A DNA stretch of 64,000 bases from Rostratula benghalensis. Taxonomy: Eukaryota; Chordata; Aves; Charadriiformes; Rostratulidae. Below, in pieces: positions 41,136 to 51,245 of this stretch (position 1 is the first letter of the stretch; every line of letters starts with the position of its first letter). The position numbers were made by a program, and so were the translations under genes. The stretch is from NCBI GenBank assembly GCA_013399305.1, contig VXAI01000066.1:1279934-1343933 (forward strand). Reading direction: 5' to 3'. The notes under the pieces were generated by a model, which was not told the DNA's origin, did not search any database, and worked only from the letters and a program-made list of their open reading frames with translations.

Positions 41136-41264
41136 ATCATGCTTGCACTATAGGTCCAGAATTTCCTTGTTGTTGCTTTCCAGTAGCTACTGTTTCCAGA
41201 AAACTTATAAACAATGTTAAAATTGAGTTTACAAAGTATCAAATGACCACAAAAAAAAAAAAAA
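41136..41264 (+). repeat. Poly(A)-tailed repeat, copy 2
   Basis: Same unit as at 38.7 kb, beginning CTATAGGTCCAG at 41,148 and ending ATGACCAC followed by 14 A. Similarity stops at or shortly before the 5' start and at the A tail, as expected of an inserted unit rather than of a longer segmental duplication. Confidence 0.75.
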
Positions 41265-41849
41265 GATACATACTAAATAAATGGAACTAGACTCACATGC
41301 TTGTGAGTCCAAACACGCTTGATTTTAAACAGCTCAAACCTCAGTGACTTTAACTGCATGCTTCACGTCAAGTATTTACAGGATCAGAGCAGTGGGAAGC
41401 ATTTTAATAGAAAACACTTGCGTGTAAGAAGCATGACATATCTAAGAGGCATTGTCTCAACGCATATATAACATAAATAACACTCGTTGGTTACACTACA
41501 CATTTTCCATGCAGTTCATTAATGGCTAAGAATTTTAACAAGTGAGATAGCTAAATCCTGATAACCACCTTCCTGCTCCAAGCATTTTACAGAGTTAAGT
41601 GAATATGGACTGTACAGCTACGTAATGCTTCTTATCACCTACAGTGTTTAAATATTAACAACTTACAGATTTAGAAGATAGAAAATACATTCTACAATAT
41701 GACATTCTAGTACATGACATCTGGCGCTAAACCATGGTTATGTGCTTGTTATCACTTGGGGACGTCTTATGACTTAGACAGCAAACCATCCTCTAACTTA
41801 CTGATGGGACAAGACCACTACTGCCTAATTTTTCCAGAGCTGCAACCGC

Positions 41850-43150
41850 GGGGGCGAGCGCAGCCGCCGGCCCTGGCCGCACCTACCTCGGCGCTCCTGG
41901 ACGCGGACAACGATCTCCCAGACGGCCACCGCCTCCCTGTCCAGCGCGGTGAACAGCCTCACCTCGCCGCTCTCCCGCTCCACCCGCACCGGCGACTCCT
42001 CGACGGCCGGCGACACCAGCTTGAACCAGGCGGAGGCAAAGCGCCCCGGGGCCAGCGTTACCAGGCGGCTGCCCGGGCGGGCGTCCTCGGGCAGGGAGAG
42101 CGCCAGAGGCGGGGGGGACGGCAGCAGGGCCCGACGGCGGCGGACGGCGGAGCGGGGCGGTGGCAGCCGCTTGGGCTGCGGCAGCACCTCCAGCTCCAGG
42201 GGGTCGCTGAGCAGCGCCGGCCGGCCGCGGTCCCGCGCGTAGAGCCGCAGCGGGATGGGGGCGCGCAGGTGGAGCAGGGAGCGCACCAGCACCACGCGAC
42301 CGCTGCGCGGCACCACGAAGAAGTGAGCGCTGCGCGGGAGGGCGAAGTAGCGCAGCTCCGCGTTGGCGCCCGTGTCCGCGTCCTCGGCCTGCGCCTGCCA
42401 CACCTGGGACTTGAGCGCCAGCGTCTCCTCCACCCGGAGTTGCGTGACGCCGGGACGCGGCCCCCCGACGAAACGCGGCGCGTTGTCGTTGTCGTCCAGG
42501 ACGCGGACGGTGAGGGCGGCCAGCTCGGCGGCCGTGGGGCCGCGGGGCCGGCAGTGCTTGCAGCACAAGCCTAAGCGGAAGGAGTAGAGCGCCCGCGCCT
42601 CCCGGTCCAGCGGGCGGCTGGTGCGCAGCCAGACGCGGGCGGTGCGGGCGTGCAGGGACACCTGGAAGTGCGAGTGGCCCTCGCCCAGGAGCTGCAGGTG
42701 CCATTGGCGCCCCTGCACCTTGGCGCACCAGGGCTCGGGCCCCAGCCGCGTCAGGGGGATGCTCAGCCCGCGCACACGCGTGCCCGCCGGACGGTTCTCC
42801 GCGACGTGACCGCCGAACGAGGGTTTCCTCCGCGGGGCGACGCGGGCGGCGGCCAGAGCCCAGCAGAGCAGCAGGCAACAGGTGACGTGCCGGGCTCCGC
42901 GGAAGCCCATAACGGCTGCCGGCCGCGGCGGCTGCCGGGCTGGGTGCGCGGAGCTGCCCGCCGCTCCCCGCAGCGGCGCGGAGAGCGGGAGGACGGGCGG
43001 GGAGGGGCTGGGGCCGCGGGCACCCTCCGGCGAATCACAGCGCTGTCCGCGCCGCCCCCCGCGGGGCAGGGCTGGGAGCGGGACCCGCACCCGCGGCGAG
43101 GTCTGGGCAATCACCGCCTCCAACCGGCCTCCTGCAGACAGCGGTACGCG
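41850..43150. promoter_or_regulatory. CpG island over cadherin first exon and presumed promoter
   Basis: Very high GC and CpG density from the start of intron 1 through the first exon and about 240 bp upstream of the ATG, in sharp contrast with the AT-rich flanks. This is the typical layout of a CpG-island promoter for the minus-strand cadherin. No TATA box is evident; the transcription start cannot be placed exactly. Confidence 0.8.
41887..42910 (-). CDS. Cadherin exon 1 (start codon, signal peptide, first repeats)
   Basis: Codes for residues 1-341 plus one base. The ATG at 42,910 is the first in-frame ATG; the frame stays open upstream to beyond 43,120 but without an ATG, and a hydrophobic signal peptide (CCLLLCWALA) follows at once. 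The first repeat ends in DDNDNAPRF (about 139-147). A second lacks the calcium motif and is followed by the polybasic RRRR at 257-260. A third begins after it (LPEDARPGSRL) and finishes in exon 2. There is a cysteine cluster, CCKHC, at 116-120. The exon lies in a CpG island and is very GC-rich, unlike the AT-rich remaining exons. Donor CGAG|GTAGGT, phase 1. Confidence 0.95.
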
Positions 43151-43212
43151 CGTCCAGACTTCACAGAGAATGAACTGTGCCGTGCGCCCGATTTAGGATG
43201 GATGTCCCTGCT

Positions 43213-43225
43213 GGGTTAATTACCC
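43213..43225. promoter_or_regulatory. Homeodomain-type near-palindrome GGGTTAATTACCC
   Basis: TTAATTA core within a near-perfect palindrome 303 bp upstream of the cadherin ATG, at the edge of the CpG island, followed by CATTAG and AAATTA. The TAATTA core is bound by LIM-homeodomain, VSX/RAX and related factors. Functional status is inferred only. Confidence 0.3.
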
Positions 43226-43230
43226 ATTAG

Positions 43231-46200
43231 CCCAAATTATGCTTCTGGTGTAATAACCTCCTTTACCTCCTTAAGCCCTTCACTTTCCCCAGCAGCCAAG
43301 TTCTGCATCCACTCACCCCCGGCGTCTGTGCACAGGTGATGTCCTGCTGTCTATCACATGCACTGGACGTGAGGTTCTCCCAGCACTCAGGTGTCTGCTG
43401 AAAATACCTTCTAGTTCATTTCTGGATACCTACATATTATAAATATCCCAGTTTTGCCCTCAGCCTCTACTTGATCAATGTCACTGGACTAAAGTTACAT
43501 TTTTCGTCACAATTAATCAGCTCCCTAATACCTCCTGATTTGTAAAAGTAAAACAAGGCATATTTCACCAAAAAAACCCTAACTACAGAATGTTTCTGGT
43601 AATAAACAGAAAGAAATAGAATCCAACATTTATGTAACAGTGTTAGATTTTTGGCACAAGTGAGTAAAACTAAAAACCCCATAAAACTAAATTTCACCAT
43701 TAAAGTTAACTGACTACATAAATCAGATATGTTGCAGAAAAAGTCACTACGTTAAGCAGTTCCTCTTCAAAATATAATTGTGCTTCCAAGAATAAAGGAA
43801 AACACAATATAAAACTGGTGTTAGCTATATTTATCTAGTACATAAATCACTTGTTTAATCTTAAGAATCATTCCGAGATTAAAGAAGAAAAAGCAAGATT
43901 TCTGTATGAGATACATAACTTGAATTCTATAAGACCAAATAATGATTGCTTTTCTTATAAAACAGACCATGCAGTTGCCTTACACTTCCCACCCAAGACA
44001 GTGAAAAACTTTATAAATACAATATTGTACCTTCCTGATATCCTTTTAGAGAAATTGGTTGCTTTCATGGGGAAACGGGAGTCCAGAATCAAGTAGAAAG
44101 ACTATATGAAACTCACAATGAAAAATCCAACTCTACTATTAGAACAAGAGTGGTCTTCTCCAGTTCTTCCTGAAAGTAATTAAGGAAATACAAATCATCA
44201 GCTTCATAAATTAATATATTACCTTCATTTATGCTTCACAGTATGCCCTCTTTCAAAAAAGCAGCATACTATTGTCAGCTGTAGAGTAGTCTAATCCCCC
44301 TGGTGTGAGCTGTACACTCACACCAACAGTCAGTAGCGATTTCAGGCTGACACATTTCTTTGGGGCCCAGGGCAGAATTACTCCGTTCACCCACAGAACA
44401 GAACAGGCACAAGAGCTTCCAAAAATAAACCATCGATCCCCAACATGCATTGAATCACAGAAGAGAGGGGTGAGAAAATGCCTTCTGAGACAGAACAGTG
44501 CTACTGATAAAGTTCTGGTAGCCCATCAGAAAGGCATAATCACATACCAGCAACAAACAACCAAAAATAAATTAACCTAGAGTGCTAAACAGGAATTGCT
44601 TCTCCCATGCCTCATGTGTGCCTGACATTTCAAGCATTTTCAATTCTACTTTGGGATATAACCTGTGGAGTAAGTGGATGCATTTGAATTCCAATGCAGG
44701 CATGGTTATCTTTATTAGGACAAAATAATAAATGTGTTAATCTTTCATCCATTTCTCTAACAGAATTGAATCTTCTATAACTAGCAATAATAATAATGAA
44801 TATAACTTCTTTAAAAAATTGGAACAATTCTAGTTGTATTGATGTAAAAGTTGAGAGAATACAAATTCTTCGGTGAAGTTCTCCTCACAGAGTTAAACAG
44901 GCCTTGAAATCTCTGTATAACATCCCATATAGGGGGGGTGCTTTTATCTTCAGTGCTCTAGTGGCTTTTTGGTTTTTTGGTCTTAAAAGAAAAAAAAAGA
45001 TAATTATGTCTACGGATTATGTACAGAACAAAGGGCAATACAGATTGGGAGGGGAAGAACTTGGTCACAAAGATTTATATGGCTTGAAAATAAAACAGTT
45101 CCCTAACCAGTAGGATAATGTGGAGACTCCACAGCTATTATTTGATCAAACCATTTTGAGGGATTGTTTCAGTAAGTTCCATAGGATTTCTCTCTGTAAA
45201 AAACTATAACAATACAGTAGGAACAGAACTATGTTTTGAAAGGTCTTTCATTTCCGCATCAAAGATTTAACAGACTTTTTAACTAATGTAGACACAAATG
45301 TGGTTTGACTTTAAACTTGAGCCTCATCTACTGTTTCAAATGCAGAATTCAAACTACATTATTTTAATCAGCACATAGACAGAAAATTCAGGATTGTACA
45401 AGGTGTTTTTTTAGGAAAATAGAGGCTGGTTACTGAGGGTCATCTGTGAGATCAAGTGATGACAAGGCCAAGAGAAAATCATAATCTCTATAAAAATGAT
45501 TAATTCACATTTGCAGTTATTGAATTATAGTCTTTGTAAATTACCGAGTCATAGTATTAATGTGAATTTTAGAGAAACATCATCCCAAGTATTTGCTGCA
45601 GAATTTGTATTCTACAAATTAGATTTCCTTTAAAATATGAACAGGAAACATTCTGAGGAAAATCTTGCCTTAACTTTACAAAACTGCACTGTAAATATTG
45701 AGGCAGGAGAGAAAAACGATGGTAGGCATTCTTCCTGTTTTACATATACCTTGCAGCTGAAGGGCAGGATTGCTTCCAGAAGTGGTGCAATTTATTTTGC
45801 TTTTGATCAAAATGCAAATGTGCCTGAAGCAGTGAGTGCTCTTGACTGCCACATATTCAATAGCTGGCTTTCAAGGGGGAGAAACAGACTGGAATCCCCC
45901 TAGGATCTTTTACTATTAATACAGATAAATAACATAAATAATGTAGATCAATAACAGAATTAATATACCCCTCTGGAGCAAACTGAGATATATATATCAT
46001 CTGCTACACCTGACAGACATTAGTCTCAAGCACAAGTTTAAACTTTCAGGAAGGGTTCTGCCCTGCTGCACACCCAGCCAAAGGAAGTTCTTCCTATTTA
46101 CTTCCCACTCACGATTCTACAAGTGCCTTGGCAGCTCTGCAGGATTTAGCCCAATGTGACAAGATAGTCCCTGTGCTATTTTAGATGATTTGTACATTGT

Positions 46201-48785
46201 CATTTTTTATAACAACACTTGTAGCTCTATTTTCTCACATGCAAGGCTAAGTGATAATCCTTTCCTGTATAATTTTGCAAACTAAATCTAAATTATTCAG
46301 AAGTGCAGCTGCTGTTGTCTAATCCTTGCTAGCTCCTTATGCAGCTTTCTCACTGAAGTTTACAATTTTTTCTTAGAATGCAGCAGTCGAATGCGTGCAA
46401 GAAACACCTTCTGTCATGCTAAGAGCAGAATCCTTCCTCCAAAACTGAAAAACTGATGACACTTTCAATATCTTTCAGTATCTTACAGCAATTACTTTCC
46501 AGTTTATTTCAACCAGCTGAAAGACCCTTTCTGCTGTTAAGGATAGTGTGCTATATTCAAGTCCAAGGAAGTTTGAAGGTTAATTACTATTATTTATGAA
46601 AACAGATACACATCTTGTGCAGACAGAAATACCTCCCACATAACTTATAATCAAACTCAATGAGCTAAACATACACAGGAAAAAAGTGCAAAATCTGAGG
46701 TGTGTTTAAATAAAACAATACAGTAGAATTCTCACCGAGTAACACGCTGATGGTATATTCTGTTTTACCCGGTTGGTGCCTTACTACTTTCCAAATTAAT
46801 TCCATTATCAGTAAGCAGCTTGAAAATCTTTACAGAAAAGCTTTTCTTAAAAATCCTAACTTTTCACACAATAAAACTTTTCTATTAATCAGAATTTTTA
46901 CTTATGTGACTGGTGCAGAGTCACTTCACTTTTTTTAAATAATGACATTTGTACGTGACTTTATCCTACTCACTAAAGATCCATTTTTCTCAAAACTATG
47001 CTTCATCCCTATAACTGCTTTAATAAACCATCTATGTGAGAAGCAGACTGCTGGTTTTGCATTCAATATATAAAACACAATGAATGCATATACCTGACAC
47101 TATATCTTAGTAAACCCTGCTTAGAGTATTTTTCAGTTATTTGTATACATGCAATAAACAATGAATCAATTCATCCTTGCTTGTATTTCCTATTTATAAG
47201 CAAACAACGAAAACTTCACTATCATTTTTTTCGGTCATCACATTCCTCTGTTTCAGAACCCCAAACAATTTTGACCTCAGGAGAACTAATCACAGGAAGG
47301 TAATTTGCAGATTTGGCAAAGAAAACATATCTGATCTGATTCTGCCCAGATTCCAGCAGAAGCCAGGTAGGTTTCCAGTGAACTTCTCGACATCACACCT
47401 ACAGGGCTGTTGAGAAACCTGGTCTTCCAAATTCTGCAGTTCTGGGAAGCAAATCATATGGACTGCAGCCCTACAGCTTGGGATGTTAAAGCCTCTAGGG
47501 TCTGGAGCTAACAACTGCTACAAATATCAGGGAGCCCACATCTGCCAAGCTCAGTAGCTCTGGAAGCCACAGACGGACTGATCTAGATCCAACGTAATAC
47601 CATAGAGATTTTCCAGATCTAAGAGGGGTTTGCTCCTAAGTGCCATGAACCAGATTTTTAAATATCACACATCAGTACGTTTAACAAAAAGGTATTTAAA
47701 ACAGGTTTGTGTAGAGTATCCTTTGATGATAATGTTTCAATAATGATGAACAGTGTGACAGTATAAAAGACAGTTTCTGTCTCCCTGTGAGAGCATTGAC
47801 TGATCATTCAAGGTGTACATCAGAATTAACGTGTGTCAGTCAGACCAACAATTATTATAAGAAATATGCTCGTTTAGTGAGTAATAAAGAACAATATATC
47901 TACAAAGGCAGAAACCACCTTCAAAGCTTTAAAGCAATTATTTCATCACCTGAATCTGAAGGATTCATCATCTTCCTTCATGCTGCATGAAGGTGTAGCA
48001 AGGAAACTGAAGGCTGTCAGTCTACCTCTTAACTCTATTGTAAATAATTCTAGGTAAAGGGCTGCTCAGGCAGCAGATTGCCTGCTTTCCTTAAAATACA
48101 GTTTTAATATTTGATTTTGTCCTACTTCCACACCCTTTCTTAGAACAGCTGCTGCCTCATGTGTGTGGAAAAACTAAAATGCTGCATGGATCAGCTCAGA
48201 CTTTTTCACATACCTTGACCTAAGAGGACAACAGTAAAAAGGCAGCAAGCACTAGGTTTTATCCTAGTCTCACATTTCCTTATCAGCTTTAGTCTTTTTG
48301 ATCACTTTCTGCTGTAGCATTCTGTAAAATCTGGCCTCCTTTTGCTCTTTGTTCTCTCTATCATTTTCTATTTACACAACAGCAGCCTAAAGGGGTAACA
48401 CACAGTGAGTTCAAGTGAGTTGACTTCAACATGCATCTAACGTGCATCTTCTGTTCTGTAGGCTCTTATTTAATTAGAATCTATATTGTTCCACACCATG
48501 TAAAGGGGATTCTCTTCCATAAACTGGAGCATAAGATGGAATGCAATAAGTACAGGGAAAAAAAAAAAAAAAGAACATAGAAAAAAGAATTAATAAATTA
48601 ATAAAGATATAAAAAAGAAAAATTAAAATAAAAAAAAAAAAGGAACACACCCAGATTTAGTGCACTTCTTGTACCTGTGTTCCAAAACCAAGTGGAAAAA
48701 TAGCAGTGGTTTACCGTTGGTACTAGAGAAAGCAGATCCTCCCTGCTGGGTTACCGCAGGAGTTTTACACAGCGGCACCATTTAA
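43231..48785. other. Intergenic region upstream of the cadherin gene
   Basis: 5.5 kb of AT-rich DNA in which I recognise no gene, RNA or transposon. Open frames here are short and lack family features. The stretch 48,557-48,645 is A-rich low-complexity sequence (A runs with AATTAATAAATTAATAAAG). Confidence 0.6.
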
Positions 48786-49035
48786 TGCACTCACACCTCA
48801 ACGGCGCCTCAGGGCCCCGTCTCCTCAGGCAGCCGCGCCGCGCCCCGCCCCGCCCCGCCTAACGGTCCCTGCGCGCGGGGCGGCCGTTAAACGGCAGCGG
48901 GAAGGGCGCGCGTGCTCGCCCCCTGGCGGCCAATCCCAGCCGTGGAGCACGAGCGCCCCCTGCTGGTCGCCTCGCGCTCGGCTCGTGAGCGCCCCCTGCT
49001 GGTCCAGACCCGGCGCGGGAGGGTCAGCGGGAGAG
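48786..49035. promoter_or_regulatory. Intergenic CpG island with GC boxes and MYB-type motifs
   Basis: 250 bp of GC- and CpG-dense sequence. It has overlapping GC boxes (CGCCCCGCCCCGCCCCGCC, 48,841-48,859), TAACGGTC at 48,860 and CCGTTAAACGG at 48,884-48,894 (MYB consensus YAACNG on both strands). It sits 5.9 kb from the cadherin start and about 8.7 kb beyond the CHST exon, so neither gene explains it. It may be a promoter of an unannotated transcript or an insulator. Confidence 0.55.
48915..49004 (-). promoter_or_regulatory. Triple CTCF-type motif cluster
   Basis: Two exact copies of GAGCGCCCCCTGCTGGTC (48,951-48,968 and 48,987-49,004). Their reverse complement matches all positions of the CTCF core CCASYAGRKGGCRS. 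A third, CTCGCCCCCTGGCGGC (48,915-48,930), keeps the AGGGGGCG core. CG-to-CG spacing is 37 and 36 bp, and all three point to the minus strand. Confidence 0.75.
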
Positions 49036-49059
49036 AGATTCTCACGGGTTCACATCAAC

Positions 49060-50345
49060 ACGGGTCAGTAATTAAAAAGAACATTAAAAAGACAAAAAAA
49101 AAAAAAAAGAAAAATAAAGAAAGATAAAGAAAGAGGGAGGAGGGCGGACAATAATGAGAGAGGAAAACAAAACCGAAGAAACACATGAAAATATAATTTC
49201 AGAAGTAGTTGTCAGGGTACACAGCAGCCAGGAATAAATTAAAATGAATTAATATGGAGCTTCATAAAAGTAGACAAAGAATGAAAATGTAAAAAGCAAC
49301 CGGGTTCAGGACAGACAGGAAAAATATTAAAGTGAAAACAATGAATTGGTTAAAGGAAACATAATAGAAAGAAAATTTTAGGGGGGGGGGGAAGCAATTG
49401 AGTTAAGGACAACCAGGTAAAAAAATTAAAACAGGAACATAAAACTGGATGAAAGTTGACATAGAAAGAAAATTTTAAAAGCAAAGGCATTAAGGAAAGA
49501 CAAGAAAAAAAAAAAGTGTAAGGTAATGGAGACACAGGAAGAAAATTATAAAGGTGGTGGCATTAAGGAAAGAAAAAAAAGTTACAAAATAAGAATAAGA
49601 GAAAAATACAGAGACACAAAGAGAGGAAGTTTCAAAAGCAATGGGGTGCAGAACAGACACGAAACAAAAAAAAGTGAACTGGTTAAAGTAGACATGGAAA
49701 GAGAATTTCAAAAGTGACATGGTACAAGATAGACAGGAAAACACACACAGGGACAGAAAAGTGAATAAAATTTGATGTAGAAAGAAAATTTGAAATGCAA
49801 CAGCTTTAAGGAAAGACAGCAATAAATTAAAAAATAAGAATGGGGAATAGAGACACACTTAAAAGTAAGTTTAAAAAGCAGCAGCATACACAGCACAGAA
49901 CAGAATTGTAAAATACAGATAGAGAGCTTGATAAAAGGAGACAAATAAAATCGAGGAAGCAAGAGGGTACAGAACAGACAGGAGAGAACTAAAGAGCAAA
50001 GACAGCGAACTGCATAAAAGTAGCCACAGAAACTAAAATTTTAAATTGCCAGAGTATAGTATAGACAGAGAGAGAATAAAGGAGGAGGAAAGGGAAATAA
50101 AAAATGAAGATAGAAAATATTTAAAGCAACTGGCTACAGGACAGAGAGGGAGGAATTAAAAAAATAGGGACAGGGAGTCAATAGAGGGAGACATAGAAAA
50201 TTTATTAAAAAGCAACATGCTACAATAAACACAGGAAGGAACTAAGAGAGGGGAATAGGGGCGAAAACAGAAAGAATTATTGAAAGAAAATCTAAAAAGT
50301 GACAGTATATGGAAGAGAGGGAGAGTAAGAATTTTTTCAGAGGTG
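49060..50345. repeat. Purine-rich degenerate minisatellite, block 1 (about 82 bp unit)
   Basis: A recurring motif AGAAAGAAAATTTTAAAAGC, followed by a GGTACAGGACAGACAGGAA-like and then a GGATAAAAGTAGACAT-like segment. The landmark recurs near 49,377, 49,477, 49,550, 49,634, 49,708, 49,792, 49,873, 49,955, 50,043, 50,124, 50,205 and 50,293, so units of mostly 73-88 bp and about 13-15 diverged copies. The plus strand is almost free of pyrimidine runs. Confidence 0.8.
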
Positions 50346-50865
50346 GACAAGCAGATGGGCCAGAGAGAGGGAGACTGAAGCAAGCAGGGATGCGGGGCAG
50401 GGCAGACACCAGAGAACACCCGACTCCCACCACCCCAGAACTTTTCTCTCTCCTCACACCTGCAGCCAACGAAGGTGCCAAGCACTGGTGGTACACTCTG
50501 CCAGGGGCATCCTGAAGGGATTCTTCCTTGCTGCAGGGACTGGCCATTCCTTGCTGGAGTCACCTGCCTGTGGAACCTCCTCAGGTTCCCTCCTCAGCCA
50601 GTTCCTCTTCACCAGCTCCCTCAGGTGTGCCCAGGAGACCCCTCCCCAGCTACAGCCCCTCACACAGCAGGGACAGCCCCGTCCTCAGCCTCACAGGCCA
50701 CACCTGGGTCTGCCCCAGCCACAGCTGGAGCCCATCAGGAACAGGGGGCCCATTGCCAAAGCCCCACAGCACATTGCCCCCTCCCCTGCACCCTTCCACA
50801 GCCACAAGGTCCACAGATACATCCAGAGGCAGGAAAAGTTTATTCATTCATGCATGTAAGAAATC
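50346..50865. other. GC-rich island A between minisatellite blocks
   Basis: About 500 bp of GC-rich sequence with open frames on both strands (for example minus 50,454-50,663 and plus 50,475-50,906). On the minus strand, a segment bounded by a possible acceptor near 50,614 and donor GCAG|GTGTGAG near 50,463 could be an exon (LRELVKRNWLRREPEEVPQ). I recognise no family and cannot decide whether anything here is translated. Confidence 0.35.
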
Positions 50866-51245
50866 CCATCAGAAAATATAGGGCAGAGAGAGGAATTGAA
50901 AAATAGAAGCATGGAGTCAAGAGAGAGTCAAGGGGTGAGAACTGTGAAGAGCTAAAAGGCAGATGGGGAAAAAATGAAAAAACAAAAAAACTGGGATAAG
51001 AAAACAGACATATAGAAGACAGAGGAAGAAAGACAAAAATAGTGATGGGCAGGACAAAAAGAATGAAAAAAAAGAGGGACAGTGAACAGGACAGAAGCAC
51101 AGAGAGAAAAAAAAAAGACAGAGAGGTAGAATGACAAAGAAAGAGGAGGACTTGGAAAAAGAAAAAAGGAGAGGTGCAGGAAAGCTAAAATATTACATCA
51201 GTGAGAGAAAGAGAAAGGTGGAGCAGAGAGGAACTGGGATGCAGA
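50866..51245. repeat. Purine-rich low-complexity block 2
   Basis: GA-rich sequence with recurring GAGAGGAA, GGGACAG and AGAAAGACA words, similar in base bias to blocks 1 and 3 but without a clear constant period by eye. Confidence 0.65.

Larger units (their letters stand above)
26346..41886. other. Cadherin intron 1 (15.5 kb)
   Basis: Long AT-rich first intron between the CpG-island exon and exon 2. It contains two plus-strand CR1 fragments (37.95-38.45 and 38.99-39.17 kb), a pair of poly(A)-tailed repeats (38.7 and 41.1 kb) and A-rich low-complexity runs (near 31,493, 32,385, 33,230). From 26.4 to 37.9 kb I see no recognisable feature. First introns of this length often hold enhancers, but nothing in the sequence proves it here. 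Confidence 0.65.
1..42910 (-). other. Gene span: type III classic cadherin (Drosophila N-cadherin / Hz-cadherin-like), 3' part beyond left edge
   Basis: Eighteen minus-strand exons join in one frame (5,620 nt, 1,873 codons) with matching phases at all 17 junctions. The product is a secreted-pathway membrane adhesion receptor: signal peptide at about 7-22, then about 17 cadherin repeats, many ending in DxNDN calcium-binding linkers. The order and wording of the repeats follow Drosophila N-cadherin rather than protocadherins, Fat or Dachsous. Examples are the run TIKATSPLGDPRVTYNLEEG, the segment YEYFLREDT and the final GDENDN...YVYSYKG. Chicken has such a gene (Hz-cadherin, retinal horizontal cells); mammals appear to lack it. 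The remaining domains (primitive classic cadherin, EGF, laminin G, transmembrane, catenin-binding tail) are expected left of the window. Identification comes from recalled family sequence, not a search. A Fat-like gene is the alternative but fits less well. Confidence 0.88.

Noticed and set aside
41714..42574. Long plus-strand open frame (286 codons) opposite cadherin exon 1
   Set aside because: It is the antisense of the GC-rich exon; proline/arginine/alanine-rich composition without domains is typical of such shadows.
41883..42878. Second long minus-strand frame (331 codons) overlapping exon 1
   Set aside because: Alternative frame of the same GC-rich exon with low-complexity Ala/Pro/Arg/Gly content; the cadherin frame is clearly the real one.
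42911..43123. N-terminal extension of cadherin exon 1
   Set aside because: The frame is open but has no ATG, and a signal peptide directly follows the ATG at 42,910.
49490..49962. Hydrophobic Phe/Leu/Ser-rich minus-strand frames in the minisatellite
   Set aside because: They are translations of the pyrimidine-rich strand of a tandem repeat; many use non-ATG starts and none resembles a protein.
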